A DNA stretch of 64,000 nt from Novosphingobium marinum (lineage in GTDB: Bacteria; Pseudomonadota; Alphaproteobacteria; Sphingomonadales; Sphingomonadaceae): contig NZ_JACBZF010000002.1 of NCBI RefSeq assembly GCF_013408095.1, positions 434,001 through 498,000 on the forward strand, read 5' to 3'. The notes under the pieces are model-generated. The model saw nothing but the letters and a program-made list of their open reading frames with translations. It was not told the origin of the DNA and did not search any database. Shown here in pieces: positions 33,737 to 43,228 of this stretch (position 1 is its first letter; each line of letters opens with the position of its first letter). The translations under genes and the position numbers were made by a program.

Positions 33737-34302
33737 AACGGCCCGAACGCAAGCTCACGGGCGAGGAAGCGGAACTCTGGCGAAGGGTCGCGAAGACGGT
33801 GACGCCCATCGCCGGCAAGTCGGTACCGGAACCGCGGGGCGAACGCCCTGTAGCCGGCGCACCGGCCGTGTCTCAGTCCCGCAAGGCGGTACCGCGTTCC
33901 GTCACGCCGCGGCCTGCAGAACCACCTCCGCAATCAAAGGCTCCGCCCATCGACCTGCGCGGCCTCGACGCAAGCTGGGACAGGAAACTGGGCAGGGGAC
34001 TGGTGGAACCGGACTTCACCCTCGACCTTCACGGCGCATCGCTCGACGCCGCGCACGGGCGGCTGCTGCACGGCCTGTCGCAAGCAAAGGCGATGGGCGC
34101 GCGGCTCGTGCTCCTTGTCACCGGGCGGCCGCGGCCGGGCGATGCCGCCGATCGCGGGCATCGGCGCGGCGCTATCCGGGCCAAGGTCGTGGACTGGCTG
34201 GCGGTGAGCGAGCATGCGCTCGACATCGCTGCCATACGAAAGGCGCACCGGCGCCATGGTGGGGCCGGTGCGCTCTACATCGTTCTCAGGAGAAGGCGCT
34301 GA
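33733..34302 (+). CDS. Smr/MutS2-type nuclease domain protein
   Basis: This is a 189-residue protein with a low-complexity N-terminal half and a C-terminal Smr domain: the LDLHG motif (FTLDLHGASLDAAH), RLVLLVTGRPR in place of the more usual TGKG, and a final IRKAHRRHGGAGALYIVLRR. Smr domains nick DNA or RNA. The gene starts inside the mltA stop (ATGA), so it is co-translated, and ends one base before the convergent ahpF stop. Confidence 0.88.
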   Translation: MKRPERKLTGEEAELWRRVAKTVTPIAGKSVPEPRGERPVAGAPAVSQSRKAVPRSVTPRPAEPPPQSKAPPIDLRGLDASWDRKLGRGLVEPDFTLDLHGASLDAAHGRLLHGLSQAKAMGARLVLLVTGRPRPGDAADRGHRRGAIRAKVVDWLAVSEHALDIAAIRKAHRRHGGAGALYIVLRRRR

Positions 34303-35892
34303 TCAGGCTGCCTGCGCAATCTCGTCGGTTGACTCGTTGCGGATGAGGTAGTCGAAAGCCGAAAGCGCGGCCTTCGATCCCTCGCCCATCGCGATGATGA
34401 TCTGCTTGTAGGGCACGGTGGTCGCATCGCCGGCGGCGTAGATGCCCGGAATGTTCGTTGCGGCCTTACCGTCGATCACGATCTCGCCGAATTTCGACAG
34501 TTCGAGCCCGGAATCCTTGAGCCATTCGGTGTTCGGGACAAGCCCGATCTGCACGAATACGCCTTCGAGCTCGACAGTCTTTTCCTCGCCGCTTTCGCGG
34601 TTCTTGTAGACCAGCCCGTTAACGCGCTCGTCGTCTCCGGTGATTTCCGTTGTCTGCGCCGAAACGAGGATGTCGACGTTCTTCATCGAGCGCAGCTTGT
34701 CCTGCAGAACCTGGTCGGCGCGAAGCTTCGAATCGAACTCGATCAGCGTCACGTGGCCGACGATGTTAGCCAGGTCGATTGCCGCCTCGACGCCCGAGTT
34801 GCCGCCGCCGATCACCGCGACACGCTTGCCCTTGAAGAGCGGCCCGTCACAGTGCGGGCAATAGGCGACACCGCGGTTGCGGTATTCGAATTCGCCCGGG
34901 ACGCCCAGATTGCGCCAGCGCGCGCCGGTCGAAAGGATCAGGCTGCGCGCCCTGAGCGATGCGCCGTTTGCGAATACGACCTCGTGCATGCCGCCCGGCT
35001 TCTTCGCGGGGATAAGCTTTTCGGCCTTCTGCAGGTTCATGACGTCGATGTCGTACTCGGCGACATGCGCCTCGAGCTGCGCGGCAAGCTTCGGTCCCTC
35101 GGTGTAGGGAACCGAGATGAAGTTCTCGATACCCATCGTATCGAGTACCTGACCGCCAAAGCGCTCGGCGGCGATGCCGGTGCGAAAGCCCTTGCGCGAG
35201 GTGTAGATCGCACCCGAAGCGCCGGCGGGACCGCCTCCGACAACGAGCACCTCGAAAGGCTCCTTGCCTTCGAGCTTCTGTGCGGCGCGCGCCTCTGCAT
35301 TCGTGTCGATCTTCGCGAGGATCTCCTCGACGTCCATCTTGCCGTTGGCGAAGGGTTCGCCGTTGAGGAACACGGCGGGGACCGCCATGACGTTGCGCGC
35401 CTCGACCTCGTCCTGAAACGCTCCGCCTTCGACAAGCGTCGCGGTGATGCGGGGATTGGTCAGCGCCATCAGGGTGAGCGCCTGCACCACGTCGGGGCAA
35501 TTGTGGCACGATAGCGAGAAATACATCTCGAACGCGAAATCGCCTTCGAGATCGGCGATCTGCTGCAGCACCTCTTCGGAAACCTTCGGCGGGTGGCCGC
35601 CGGCCCAGAGCAGTGCGAGCACCAGCGAGGTGAACTCGTGTCCCATCGGAACGCCGGCGAAGCGAACCCAGCGCTCGGCGTCGGAGGCGCGGCGGATTAT
35701 GAAACTGGGACGGCGATCGTCGCTGCCGTCGAAGCTTGCCGAAACCTTGTCGTGAAGCCCGGCGATCTCTTCGAGCAATTCCCTCGTCTCGGCCGATTTC
35801 TGGTCCTCGCCCAGCGAAGCGACGAGCTCGATCGGCTCGCGCAGGTTGCCGAGATACTTTTGCAGCTGCTGCTTCATGTTGGCGTCGAGCAT
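34303..35892 (-). CDS. ahpF: alkyl hydroperoxide reductase subunit F
   Basis: AhpF moves electrons from NADH to AhpC. The 529 residues have an N-terminal double-thioredoxin domain with the redox pair SCHNCPDV (about 127-134) and a thioredoxin-reductase-like part. The latter carries the FAD site [14 protein letters not shown], the disulphide CPHCDGPLF and the NADH site [21 protein letters not shown] 35892 with GAGGA ahead of it is chosen as start. It follows ahpC, with a stable hairpin between them. Confidence 0.95.
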   Translation of the reverse strand: MLDANMKQQLQKYLGNLREPIELVASLGEDQKSAETRELLEEIAGLHDKVSASFDGSDDRRPSFIIRRASDAERWVRFAGVPMGHEFTSLVLALLWAGGHPPKVSEEVLQQIADLEGDFAFEMYFSLSCHNCPDVVQALTLMALTNPRITATLVEGGAFQDEVEARNVMAVPAVFLNGEPFANGKMDVEEILAKIDTNAEARAAQKLEGKEPFEVLVVGGGPAGASGAIYTSRKGFRTGIAAERFGGQVLDTMGIENFISVPYTEGPKLAAQLEAHVAEYDIDVMNLQKAEKLIPAKKPGGMHEVVFANGASLRARSLILSTGARWRNLGVPGEFEYRNRGVAYCPHCDGPLFKGKRVAVIGGGNSGVEAAIDLANIVGHVTLIEFDSKLRADQVLQDKLRSMKNVDILVSAQTTEITGDDERVNGLVYKNRESGEEKTVELEGVFVQIGLVPNTEWLKDSGLELSKFGEIVIDGKAATNIPGIYAAGDATTVPYKQIIIAMGEGSKAALSAFDYLIRNESTDEIAQAA

Positions 35893-35921
35893 CGGAATTC
35901 CTCGAAAAATCAAATCAGGAA

Positions 35922-35960
35922 CCGGTCCGGGGCGGAAGGGGGAGCAATGCCCCGGACCGG
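35922..35960 (-). promoter_or_regulatory. stable 12-bp hairpin between ahpC and ahpF
   Basis: Arms CCGGTCCGGGGC and GCCCCGGACCGG flank a 15-base loop. On the - strand no direct T run follows; the next T-rich part is about ten bases on. It may partly stop transcription or protect the ahpC message, which would give more AhpC than AhpF, as the enzymes require. Confidence 0.5.
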
Positions 35961-36006
35961 CGTTTGCGACCCGAATGGACTTCGGGTTCTCGCCCTCTTG
36001 CGGGGC

Positions 36007-36573
36007 TTAGATCTTGCCGACGAGATCGAGCGAGGGAGCGAGCGTATCGCTGCCTTCTTCCCACTTGGCCGGGCAGACCTGGCCGGGGTTGGCGCGCACG
36101 TACTGGGCGGCCTTGATCTTGCGGACGAGTTCCTTGGCGTTACGGCCGACGCCTTCGCAGGTGATCTCCATGATCTGGATCACGCCATCGGGATCGACGA
36201 CGAAAGTTGCGCGGTCGGCAAGGCCCATTTCCTCGCGCAGGACGTCGAAGTTCTTCGAGAGCGTGTGGAGCTGGTCGCCGAGCATGGGGAACTTGATCTT
36301 CGCGATCTTCTCCGAAGTGTCGTGCCATGCCTTGTGGCTGAAATGCGTGTCGGTGGAGACCCCGTAGACCTCTACGTCCATGCCCTTGAGCGCGTCGTAC
36401 TGCTCGGCCATGTCCTCGAGCTCGGTCGGGCACACGAAGGTGAAGTCGGCCGGATAGAAGAAGAACACCGCCCACTTGCCCTTGAGGTCGGCATCGCTGA
36501 CGTCGAAGAAGTCCTTGCCTTGCTGGAAGGCGGTTGCGGTGAACGGTTTGATCTCGGATCCGATGATACCCAT
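36007..36573 (-). CDS. ahpC: alkyl hydroperoxide reductase subunit C (peroxiredoxin)
   Basis: AhpC reduces hydrogen peroxide and organic peroxides. The 188 residues carry the peroxidatic cysteine in [13 protein letters not shown] (about 44-56) and the resolving cysteine in [11 protein letters not shown] (about 164-174). The C-terminus is of the typical 2-Cys type. AGGAGAG precedes ATG 36573. It is first in an ahpC-ahpF unit. No oxyR gene is nearby. Confidence 0.97.
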   Translation of the reverse strand: MGIIGSEIKPFTATAFQQGKDFFDVSDADLKGKWAVFFFYPADFTFVCPTELEDMAEQYDALKGMDVEVYGVSTDTHFSHKAWHDTSEKIAKIKFPMLGDQLHTLSKNFDVLREEMGLADRATFVVDPDGVIQIMEITCEGVGRNAKELVRKIKAAQYVRANPGQVCPAKWEEGSDTLAPSLDLVGKI

Positions 36574-36752
36574 TGCGTGTCTCTCCTAGGTTTGAGGTCG
36601 GTACTGACGACAAACGAGATAGGGACACTCGATGAAAGTTTAAGCGGGGAAGTCCGATTGACCTGATCGACTGTGCCAATCAGTCGGCCAGTCGGTAAGC
36701 GGTATAATCGATTAAAGGCGCACGACGACCGTTGCCGCCCCCGGCGAGCCCG

Positions 36753-37823
36753 TCAGCCGCCGCACTGCGCCCGGTGCAGCAGCTTGTGATCGGCCAGGAC
36801 GAGGGCCATCATCGCTTCCACCACCGGAGCGCCGCGTATGCCCACGCACGGGTCGTGCCGCCCCCTGGTGCGAATCTCGGTAGCCTCGCCGGTCTTCGTC
36901 ACGGTCGCCACCGGAGTGAGGATCGAGGACGTCGGCTTGAACGCGACGCGCACGCGCACCGGCTGGCCGGTCGAGATGCCGCCCGCGATCCCGCCGGCAT
37001 GGTTCGCCTCGAACTCGAGGCCCTGCTCGCCCGGGTGCATGGCGTCGGCGTTTTCCTCGCCGGTCAGCCGCGCCACGTCGAACCCGTCGCCGATCTCCAC
37101 GCCCTTGACGGCGTTGATCCCCATCATCGCGGCGGCAAGGTCGGCATCGAGCTTGCCGTAGACCGGCGCGCCCCAGCCTGCCGGCACGCCGCGCGCGACG
37201 CATTCGACGACCGCGCCGATCGAGGAACCGGCGCGCCGCGTCACGTCGACCAGCTCGGCCCAGCGCTCCGCCGCCTGCGGGTCGGGACAGAAGAACGGGT
37301 TGCGTCCGATTTCCTCCGCGTCGAATTTCGCCGGATCGATCGCGTCGCCGCCGATCTGGGATACCCACGCGAGGATCTCGACTTCGGGCAGCACGAGCCG
37401 GGCAACCGCGCCAGCGGCCACGCGCGCCGCCGTCTCCCGCGCGGACGACCGCCCGCCGCCGCGATAGTCGCGAAAGCCGTACTTGGCATCGTAGGCGTAG
37501 TCGGCATGCCCCGGCCGGTAGGCGGCGGCGACTTCGGAATAGTCCTTCGATCTCTGGTCTGTGTTCTCGATCATCAGCGAGATCGGCGTGCCCGTGGTCA
37601 TACCTTCGAAAACGCCCGAAAGGATCCGCACCGCATCGGGCTCCTGCCGCTGCGTCGTGTATTTCGACTGGCCGGGCCGCCTGGCATCGAGGAACGGCTG
37701 GATCGCCCCTTCGGAAAGGGCAAGGCGCGGCGGGCACCCGTCGACGACGGCGCCGAGCGCGGGACCGTGGCTTTCGCCCCACGTGGTGAACCGGAAGATG
37801 CGACCGAAACTGTTGACGCTCAT
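36753..37823 (-). CDS. aroC: chorismate synthase
   Basis: AroC makes chorismate, the branch point to aromatic amino acids and quinones, with reduced FMN. The 356 residues show [20 protein letters not shown] (about 13-32), [36 protein letters not shown] and [20 protein letters not shown]. Late in the protein, [20 protein letters not shown] is the usual signature. ATG 37823 is preferred over the longer frame because the family starts MSVNSFG. Confidence 0.96.
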   Translation of the reverse strand: MSVNSFGRIFRFTTWGESHGPALGAVVDGCPPRLALSEGAIQPFLDARRPGQSKYTTQRQEPDAVRILSGVFEGMTTGTPISLMIENTDQRSKDYSEVAAAYRPGHADYAYDAKYGFRDYRGGGRSSARETAARVAAGAVARLVLPEVEILAWVSQIGGDAIDPAKFDAEEIGRNPFFCPDPQAAERWAELVDVTRRAGSSIGAVVECVARGVPAGWGAPVYGKLDADLAAAMMGINAVKGVEIGDGFDVARLTGEENADAMHPGEQGLEFEANHAGGIAGGISTGQPVRVRVAFKPTSSILTPVATVTKTGEATEIRTRGRHDPCVGIRGAPVVEAMMALVLADHKLLHRAQCGG

Positions 37824-37897
37824 GACAGGCGGGCTTTGTCGCGGAATGCGGCAAATGTCCACTGTCGCCGGTCGCGACCTGCTTCTAAGGAGCGGTC

Positions 37898-38206
37898 ATG
37901 TACCTGGTCGTCTTCCGCAACCGCAAGCGACGCGATATCGACCGCGCGGCCTACGATGCCGAGGCGGCCGAGATGGAGCAGCTCTCCGCGCGGCAGCCGG
38001 GATACCTCTCTTTCAAGAGCTACGTGGCCGACGATGGCGAAGTGGTCGCCCTGTCGGAGTGGGACACGCGCGAGGCGGCGCGGCAATGGGGACGCCACGC
38101 GGAGCACGCCGCGACGAAGCGCCGGGGCGTGCTGCAGTATTACCAGTCCTACACGCTTTTCGGCTGCGAGGACCCGGTTGTTCACCGGTTTAATAGAGAC
38201 GACTAA
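37898..38206 (+). CDS. antibiotic biosynthesis monooxygenase domain protein
   Basis: This is a 102-residue ABM-fold protein (MYLVVFRNRKRR start, QLSARQPGYLSFKSYVADDG, ALSEWDTREAARQW). ABM proteins are small ferredoxin-like dimers that often act as haem-degrading or quinone monooxygenases or as stress proteins. The SYTLFGCEDP end fits. Substrate is unknown. It is divergent from aroC. Confidence 0.8.
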   Translation: MYLVVFRNRKRRDIDRAAYDAEAAEMEQLSARQPGYLSFKSYVADDGEVVALSEWDTREAARQWGRHAEHAATKRRGVLQYYQSYTLFGCEDPVVHRFNRDD

Positions 38207-38392
38207 AAATCGTGACGAAACTCGTCCCGGCGCAACTGGGCAACGATTCCCCGAATTGAATCCGGCCGTGACGACTTTGCGGGTATTGTGATGGCGGGTC
38301 GCTCGATTCCATCCGGGATGACGGCGGGCAGGGAAAAGACCCCGAACGGCGGCACTGTCAGAACGTCATCGCATCGATACGCGAGGCGATCC

Positions 38393-39217
38393 ATGACGCT
38401 ACAGTCGGCAAGATTCAATACGAGCAGCACCCTCAGGGGAGCGGCGATAAATTCGCCTCCCCTGCGCAGCGGTGCGCGGGGACGGGCGGTGCACCTCGTG
38501 CAGTTCGCGCTCATCGACGCGGGGCATGCGATGCCGCGATCGATCGGCGGCAGCATGAGCCCCGACGGCATCTACGGTACCGAGACGGCGAATGCCGTGC
38601 GCGCGTACCAGACGTCGAAGGGCCTGACCGCGGACGGCGAGGTTGGCCGCAACACGATGGCCGCGCTCGATGCGCAGTTTAGGCGCCCCTCGCACACCGT
38701 GCACGCGCACTTCCGCAGCATCTCGCTGACCAACGTGCCGTTCGAGCAGAGCCTGCGCAACGCGCAGACCGTCTACGGCCAGTACGGGATCGACTTCCGC
38801 TATGCCGAGGGGCAGTCGCTGCTGCTGACGCCCGCGCAGGAGGCGCTGTTCGACAGGATCGACCAGCAGTGCAACTGGAACATCAGCTCGGGCGAGTACG
38901 ACCAGCTCCACAACCTCGGCCCGCCGTGCCCGGCGAACCACGTGAAGGTCTACTTCGTGAACCGCATGCGCGGCGTCCTCGGCTGCGGCGGGCACAAGCC
39001 CGGCAGGCCAGCCGCCACCGTCGCCAAGGAGGCGTGGCGCTGGGACATGGGGCACGAAGTCGGCCACGTGCTCCTGACCTCGTCCTTCGTTCCCGTCCAC
39101 CACGCGCACCCGCGCAACCTGATGAACGCCTTCCCCGCCGACAACGCCACGATCAAGATCCTGACACTGGCCCAGGTCCGCAAGATGCGCTCGCACCCGT
39201 GCTGCGCGGGGCCGTAG
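38393..39217 (+). CDS. peptidoglycan-binding metallopeptidase-like protein
   Basis: From ATG 38393 the protein has 274 residues. Residues about 25-95 form a PG_binding_1 domain (GARGRAVHLVQFALIDAGH, SPDGIYGTETANAVRAYQTS, DGEVGRNTMAALD). The C-terminal half carries a zinc site HEVGH followed at unusual distance by VPVHHAHPRNLMNAFPADN. That order, HExxH then histidines then a methionine after RNL, recalls metzincins, but the classic HExxHxxGxxH spacing is not met. No signal peptide is visible. The protein could act on cell walls or wall-bound proteins, perhaps in interbacterial contact. Upstream ATG 38288 would add 35 basic residues. Confidence 0.65.
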   Translation: MTLQSARFNTSSTLRGAAINSPPLRSGARGRAVHLVQFALIDAGHAMPRSIGGSMSPDGIYGTETANAVRAYQTSKGLTADGEVGRNTMAALDAQFRRPSHTVHAHFRSISLTNVPFEQSLRNAQTVYGQYGIDFRYAEGQSLLLTPAQEALFDRIDQQCNWNISSGEYDQLHNLGPPCPANHVKVYFVNRMRGVLGCGGHKPGRPAATVAKEAWRWDMGHEVGHVLLTSSFVPVHHAHPRNLMNAFPADNATIKILTLAQVRKMRSHPCCAGP

Positions 39218-39319
39218 GGAGAGGGGTGCTCGAGGACGGATTGTGGCGGGCGGCCGGGTGATCCATGTGTCCGTAGCTGGGGTGGTAAGCTGACCGGCAG
39301 GTTTTATTGAAACAGCCTG

Positions 39320-39814
39320 CTACTTTCCGGTCAGACAAGCCCAAAGCCAGCGCCAGAATTTCGCTTCGGCGATCATCAACCTGGCCACGATGGGCGGGAT
39401 GCCCTGATCCGTTAAGGCGCGCGGATCGGGTGTCGCACCGAAAACGATCCGCAGCATGGCCACGATTGCGGCGACTTCGAACAGCAGAACAACCGACAAA
39501 CCAAGCCAGCGCATCGCGCCCATAGTTTGCAGCAGGTTCTGTGCATCTGCTGGAACAAGTTTTCCGGCCAGCCAGATGCCACCACAGATCAAGGCCAGAA
39601 CGCGAAGAAACAGCGCGCGACGCGACATGCCTCGATAACAGATGGCGAAGGTCAGCGGGATGAATATGCACCAGTCAAACAGGGTGATCGCCTCGCCGAG
39701 TTGCGGTTGCGACGCCCAGGGATGGGTTGACCGGAACCCCAGGGATGCAATCAGCCATAGCGGTAGTAACGCGTAGAACCAATTACGACCGATGGCCGAG
39801 GCAACCTTCATCAC
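39320..39814 (-). CDS. hypothetical four-helix membrane protein
   Basis: I do not recognise a family. The 164 residues contain about four hydrophobic helices (near 12-27, 43-60, 67-85 and 103-123). It stands alone at the left edge of an accessory block, convergent with the metallopeptidase gene and divergent from the three-gene cassette at 40065. Nothing in the sequence gives its role. Confidence 0.6.
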   Translation of the reverse strand: MMKVASAIGRNWFYALLPLWLIASLGFRSTHPWASQPQLGEAITLFDWCIFIPLTFAICYRGMSRRALFLRVLALICGGIWLAGKLVPADAQNLLQTMGAMRWLGLSVVLLFEVAAIVAMLRIVFGATPDPRALTDQGIPPIVARLMIAEAKFWRWLWACLTGK

Positions 39815-40064
39815 ACGTTCTCCGACGACTATCGCTCAGTGCCTGATTGCGGCAAGCGGAGCAAGACACGCGAACGTCCATCGACAAGGTCGTTTGCCGG
39901 TGATCCGGATTTGGGCCGAGGAGTGCCATGGGTTGCCGGTCCGCTGGCAGGTCGCTTACCAGCTTGGTTGAGCGTCCGATTAAAGGTGCGACGCGGACTT
40001 TCGAAAGAGGCAAGCAATAAAGGAATTCTGATCCCTACGAGTTTTCCTGAATTTTCTAGAAAAT
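39815..40064. other. non-coding gap at left of AT-richer cassette
   Basis: I see no good gene in these 250 bases; overlapping short frames have no ribosome sites or family features. GC content drops sharply near 40010, marking the left edge of the cassette. An AT-rich stretch around 40035-40066 probably contains its promoter. Confidence 0.45.
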
Positions 40065-40298
40065 TTGAAAAGTGTCGTCGGATTTATTGGAGAGCGTCTG
40101 GTGATAATTTTGCTACCAGGAATCATTGCGGGCATATGCGGGTTCCTCATCGGGTTTGAAACTGGCTTCAAGATTTCCACCATCCTGGCCCTTGTGTCGG
40201 CAGCAACACTGATAGCGGTACCAGGCGGCGTCCTATTCACGGAGTTGCCGATTGGTCTTTTCTTAGGGGGATTGATTGGGATTTTCCGCAATCGCTGA
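40065..40298 (+). CDS. small hydrophobic membrane protein, function unknown
   Basis: The product is up to 77 residues and almost entirely membrane-embedded (IILLPGIIAGICGFLIGF, then ISTILALVSAATLIAV and GLFLGGLIGIF). The start is unclear: TTG 40065 opens the frame, while GTG 40101 follows GGAGAG at a suitable distance. Its last 23 bases overlap the next gene. Such small hydrophobic proteins can be holins, toxins or membrane partners; none is shown. It is the first gene of the AT-richer cassette. Confidence 0.5.
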   Translation: MKSVVGFIGERLVIILLPGIIAGICGFLIGFETGFKISTILALVSAATLIAVPGGVLFTELPIGLFLGGLIGIFRNR

Positions 40299-41028
40299 CA
40301 TTGATAGTCATTATGCTGCGCGTCGGATATTCGAGGTGGGGGAGGCGATCGCAAGCGGAAGAAAGGTCCGGAAATCGATGGAAATTGACACACTTCAATT
40401 TCGCCAGGACGTTCTAGCATGGAGGGACGAAATCCTAATTGCGGCAGCTGCACAAATCAATCGGGCTGCCATCGAGAGCCGCGAGCATTTTGAAACCTTA
40501 TTGCCGTTCGCAAGCTTCAAGGATGCCTTGTGGGACCCGGATGCCTTCGCAACCCTGTACATCGATCCGCAAATGCTCGAGCGGACCGAGATGTCATTGA
40601 AACGAATTCTGGTGGATTCCGCTCAAAAGCTTTCGAGCCTTAATCCAGAACTTGATGGCTTTGCCAATGCGATGATTGAAGCGACTGAACAGATCGCTTT
40701 TCCAGAGTGCAAATCAGTGGATGAGCAGGGGGCTAACCTTCGACAATCCGATATCGAAGATTCGAGATCATCATCGGAAAGAGCTGAGGGGCTTTCAGCA
40801 AAACTCGGTCATCTTGGACGGACAATCGGTAAGAGGATCGCTCGAACATCTGAAAATGTAGGAGTTCTGGTGCGGGACCGCGCAGGGGTACACGCACGTC
40901 TCCGCCAAGCTGCGGCGCAACGCATCGACCATGCGTGGATGGGAGAAGGAAAAGCCCCAAGGTCCGTCCTTTCCCAGGTTGCCCTGATGGTTGATGAAGT
41001 TGCCAGCCACGCGAGGCTAGTTTCATGA
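40276..41028 (+). CDS. hypothetical helical protein of the cassette
   Basis: This is an unrecognised 250-residue, soluble, mostly helical protein. AGGGGG (40265-40270) lies five bases before TTG 40276, which supports that start inside the previous gene; ATG 40378 is the next choice. No enzyme motif is visible. The C-terminal third is basic (GRTIGKRIARTSENVGVLVR, RLRQAAAQR). Its stop overlaps the next gene as ATGA, so the two are co-translated and likely work together. Composition is AT-richer than the flanks. Confidence 0.6.
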   Translation: MGFSAIADIDSHYAARRIFEVGEAIASGRKVRKSMEIDTLQFRQDVLAWRDEILIAAAAQINRAAIESREHFETLLPFASFKDALWDPDAFATLYIDPQMLERTEMSLKRILVDSAQKLSSLNPELDGFANAMIEATEQIAFPECKSVDEQGANLRQSDIEDSRSSSERAEGLSAKLGHLGRTIGKRIARTSENVGVLVRDRAGVHARLRQAAAQRIDHAWMGEGKAPRSVLSQVALMVDEVASHARLVS

Positions 41029-42050
41029 TCGATGCTCTCGCACCATTTTTAATACGTGGCATCCCACCTGAGGCCCGAGCCGGATTGGCAAATAAATCGC
41101 TTAAGCTGTTTGGATCAGTCATCAGAAATTCGAATGGATCGATAGCTTATCACCTGCAAGAAGCTGCGCCTCTCGCCAATATCCTAGTCACTGGAAATCC
41201 AGCCGCTTTGTTGGGCCAAGTTGCAAGCGAAGTAGTACAAATTTCGCAGAACGAAATAATCCGAAGAGGTGTTGGCCGGATCGAGCAAGGGTTGAGTTCG
41301 CTCAATGATCTGGCGGCGGCTAATCTGGCCTTTTCTGCAGCGGGCATAGGCATCTCCGTGGCCGGGTTCGCGCTCATCGATTTTCGACTGAAGCAGATCG
41401 AGCGGTCATTCGATGAAATGTCGACCAGGTTAGATCAAATTCTTAGTTCAATCGAGCGTGTCCAGCATGACAGAGTCGAACATGATCTTGGAGAGATCAG
41501 AGGGCTAGCCGAACTTTTTGAGGAGAGTTGGCTGCTTACCGATTCGGGTAGGGCCGAAAGCAACTGGCGCCGCGTCTATCAGGATGGAGCGGGATTGCAG
41601 GAGATTTTCTCCCGACGTGCTCGCATCGCGCTTGATAGAGACCGTGACGATTATTCGTCGGCAGATCCCTTTCTTGAGGCGTTCGCCTTGATCAGCGGCT
41701 TGAGAATAGCATCGCTACTCTCCTGCAACGAGGTCAGTGTCGCCCGTCGAATAGAGGAGGATTCTACCCATCGACTGCTTCAGTTGACAGGGTCTATTAG
41801 TCTCATTGACTTGGTGCGCAATGCACTACCTGACGACCTGGAAAAAGGAACAAGGCGTTGGCAGCTAGAGCAAGCAAAGGCATGTGAAGCGATGCGCCCC
41901 GTCGTCGCCCGCATTCGCACTCGCGAGCAATTGTTGGCCACACGTACAGCGGTTCTACCTTCGCTCGAGGCAAAGAACGTCAGCCCCCGGGACTGGTTCG
42001 CACAAACGCGTTCCGAAGACGCCGAAGCCATAGTCCTTCTTCGCGACTAG
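41025..42050 (+). CDS. hypothetical protein with one membrane hairpin and coiled coil
   Basis: The protein has 341 residues. A glycine/alanine-rich hydrophobic segment at about 98-117 (AANLAFSAAGIGISVAGFAL) is followed by a coiled coil (KQIERSFDEMSTRLDQILSS, about 123-142). A long helical C-terminal domain completes it. I recall similar layouts, a hydrophobic hairpin next to a coiled coil, in uncharacterised proteins of genomic islands. It resembles pore-forming or membrane-remodelling effectors in shape only. ATG 41025 overlaps the previous stop (ATGA). It is the last gene of the cassette; the next gene is convergent. Confidence 0.6.
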   Translation: MIDALAPFLIRGIPPEARAGLANKSLKLFGSVIRNSNGSIAYHLQEAAPLANILVTGNPAALLGQVASEVVQISQNEIIRRGVGRIEQGLSSLNDLAAANLAFSAAGIGISVAGFALIDFRLKQIERSFDEMSTRLDQILSSIERVQHDRVEHDLGEIRGLAELFEESWLLTDSGRAESNWRRVYQDGAGLQEIFSRRARIALDRDRDDYSSADPFLEAFALISGLRIASLLSCNEVSVARRIEEDSTHRLLQLTGSISLIDLVRNALPDDLEKGTRRWQLEQAKACEAMRPVVARIRTREQLLATRTAVLPSLEAKNVSPRDWFAQTRSEDAEAIVLLRD

Positions 42051-42140
42051 AGACGGCGGTATTCGCATCATATCGAAATGCCGCTTGTAGCAACGGCGGG
42101 GCGTCCCGACTGCCCGGCTCCGCATGGGAGGCGCAAGCCA

Positions 42141-42767
42141 TCAGCAGTGATCGCTTGCAAGGAAGCGGTCGATGTACGGGACGCTCAGATCGGTCAGTTC
42201 CTCGGCATGCGGCCCGATGTGGTCTGCTGCGAGATCGCCGAGAACATCGTAGTGACATGGCGAGTTGCCGATGCCCGACGTTATCGTGCTCCCGCGTCTG
42301 CGTTCGAAGCCCAGGGAAGTTCCATCGGCCCACAGTGACAACGCGCCCCAGTAATTGCCGGTCTCGGCATCCCACGCCGCCGTAAAGCGGTCGAATTCCG
42401 GTTCGGTCAGTCGAAACGCACGTTTGCTTACCTTACCGGTTTTGCGGTCCAGAACCGCCAGGTGGCCGAGCGCGCGCGATCCATCGCTGGACAGGGAAAC
42501 CGCCATCCATCGGTCTCCGAAGGACGGCATCGCTACGAATCGCAAGCTGTCGTCGGAAAGGTCGGAGAGCGGCGGGACATTCATCAGCAATTTTTCCGCG
42601 TGAACGAGGATAATATCCTTGCTGTGCGACGACAGTGGCCCGTACGTCGTCGCGCCCATAGACCGAAGCATCGGGCGCGCAACCAGAACGTAGGCGATTG
42701 CCGACAGGATCAGGACAAAAGCTGTCACGATGTACCGCTTGCGTATGGTCGAACCGTTCATGGCCAT
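42141..42767 (-). CDS. hypothetical membrane-anchored protein
   Basis: The protein has 208 residues with one N-terminal membrane helix (YIVTAFVLILSAIAYVLVA, about 12-30), so the rest is probably periplasmic. The body has a beta-rich look (FGDRWMAVSLSSDGSRALGH, LAVLDRKTGKVSKRAFRLTE), as in small beta-propeller-like or lysozyme-inhibitor-like proteins, but no family is recognised. It is followed on the same strand, upstream, by the apparently frameshifted gene at 42772. Confidence 0.55.
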   Translation of the reverse strand: MAMNGSTIRKRYIVTAFVLILSAIAYVLVARPMLRSMGATTYGPLSSHSKDIILVHAEKLLMNVPPLSDLSDDSLRFVAMPSFGDRWMAVSLSSDGSRALGHLAVLDRKTGKVSKRAFRLTEPEFDRFTAAWDAETGNYWGALSLWADGTSLGFERRRGSTITSGIGNSPCHYDVLGDLAADHIGPHAEELTDLSVPYIDRFLASDHC

Positions 42768-42771
42768 GTAG

Positions 42772-43069
42772 CTATGCGTCCTTGCCGAAGCGCATCCTGA
42801 GCCAGATTCCGGAATGGCATCCGGCTATGGCTCCGAGACCGGGCCAGAGCGGGCCGAAGAAAAGAGCGAGGGCGCTTGTCGACGGTCGCGGGTTCGCGGG
42901 GGTCCGGCGCAACCACCAGTCCACATGAATACCCGTCGCTATCGGGACGAACAACAGCACGATGCACCCTGTCGTGTATTTCGGACACAGGATGCCGACC
43001 AATAGGGCCGAATATCGCTCCAAGTGCGAGCGAAACCTCGACAGAGTGCAGCAGACTTTCCAGCGACAT
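42772..43069 (-). pseudogene. frameshifted small membrane protein gene
   Basis: Two frames each hold half of a plausible three-helix membrane protein. The first, from ATG 43069, reads MSLESLLHSVEVSLALGAIF. The second continues LVGILCPKYTTGCIVLLF and LALFFGPLWPGLGAIAGC to a stop at 42772. They join smoothly if one base is removed from the CCC run (plus-strand GGG at 43005-43007), giving a product of about 98 residues whose first helix crosses the join. A one-base insertion, a sequencing error or programmed shifting would explain it. No family is recognised. Confidence 0.45.
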
Positions 43070-43228
43070 CGCGTATCCGGATAGAATCGATGTCCGGCAG
43101 CCGCAATCCTTCACCGTGGCGGGAAGGGAAGCCTCCAACACCGCCGTTTCTATCAAAGAGCTTTTCCAGCCTCAGCTGTACGGGAATGTCAGCGAAGCCA
43201 GGGGCGATGCCTCAAGCCCGGATCATCG

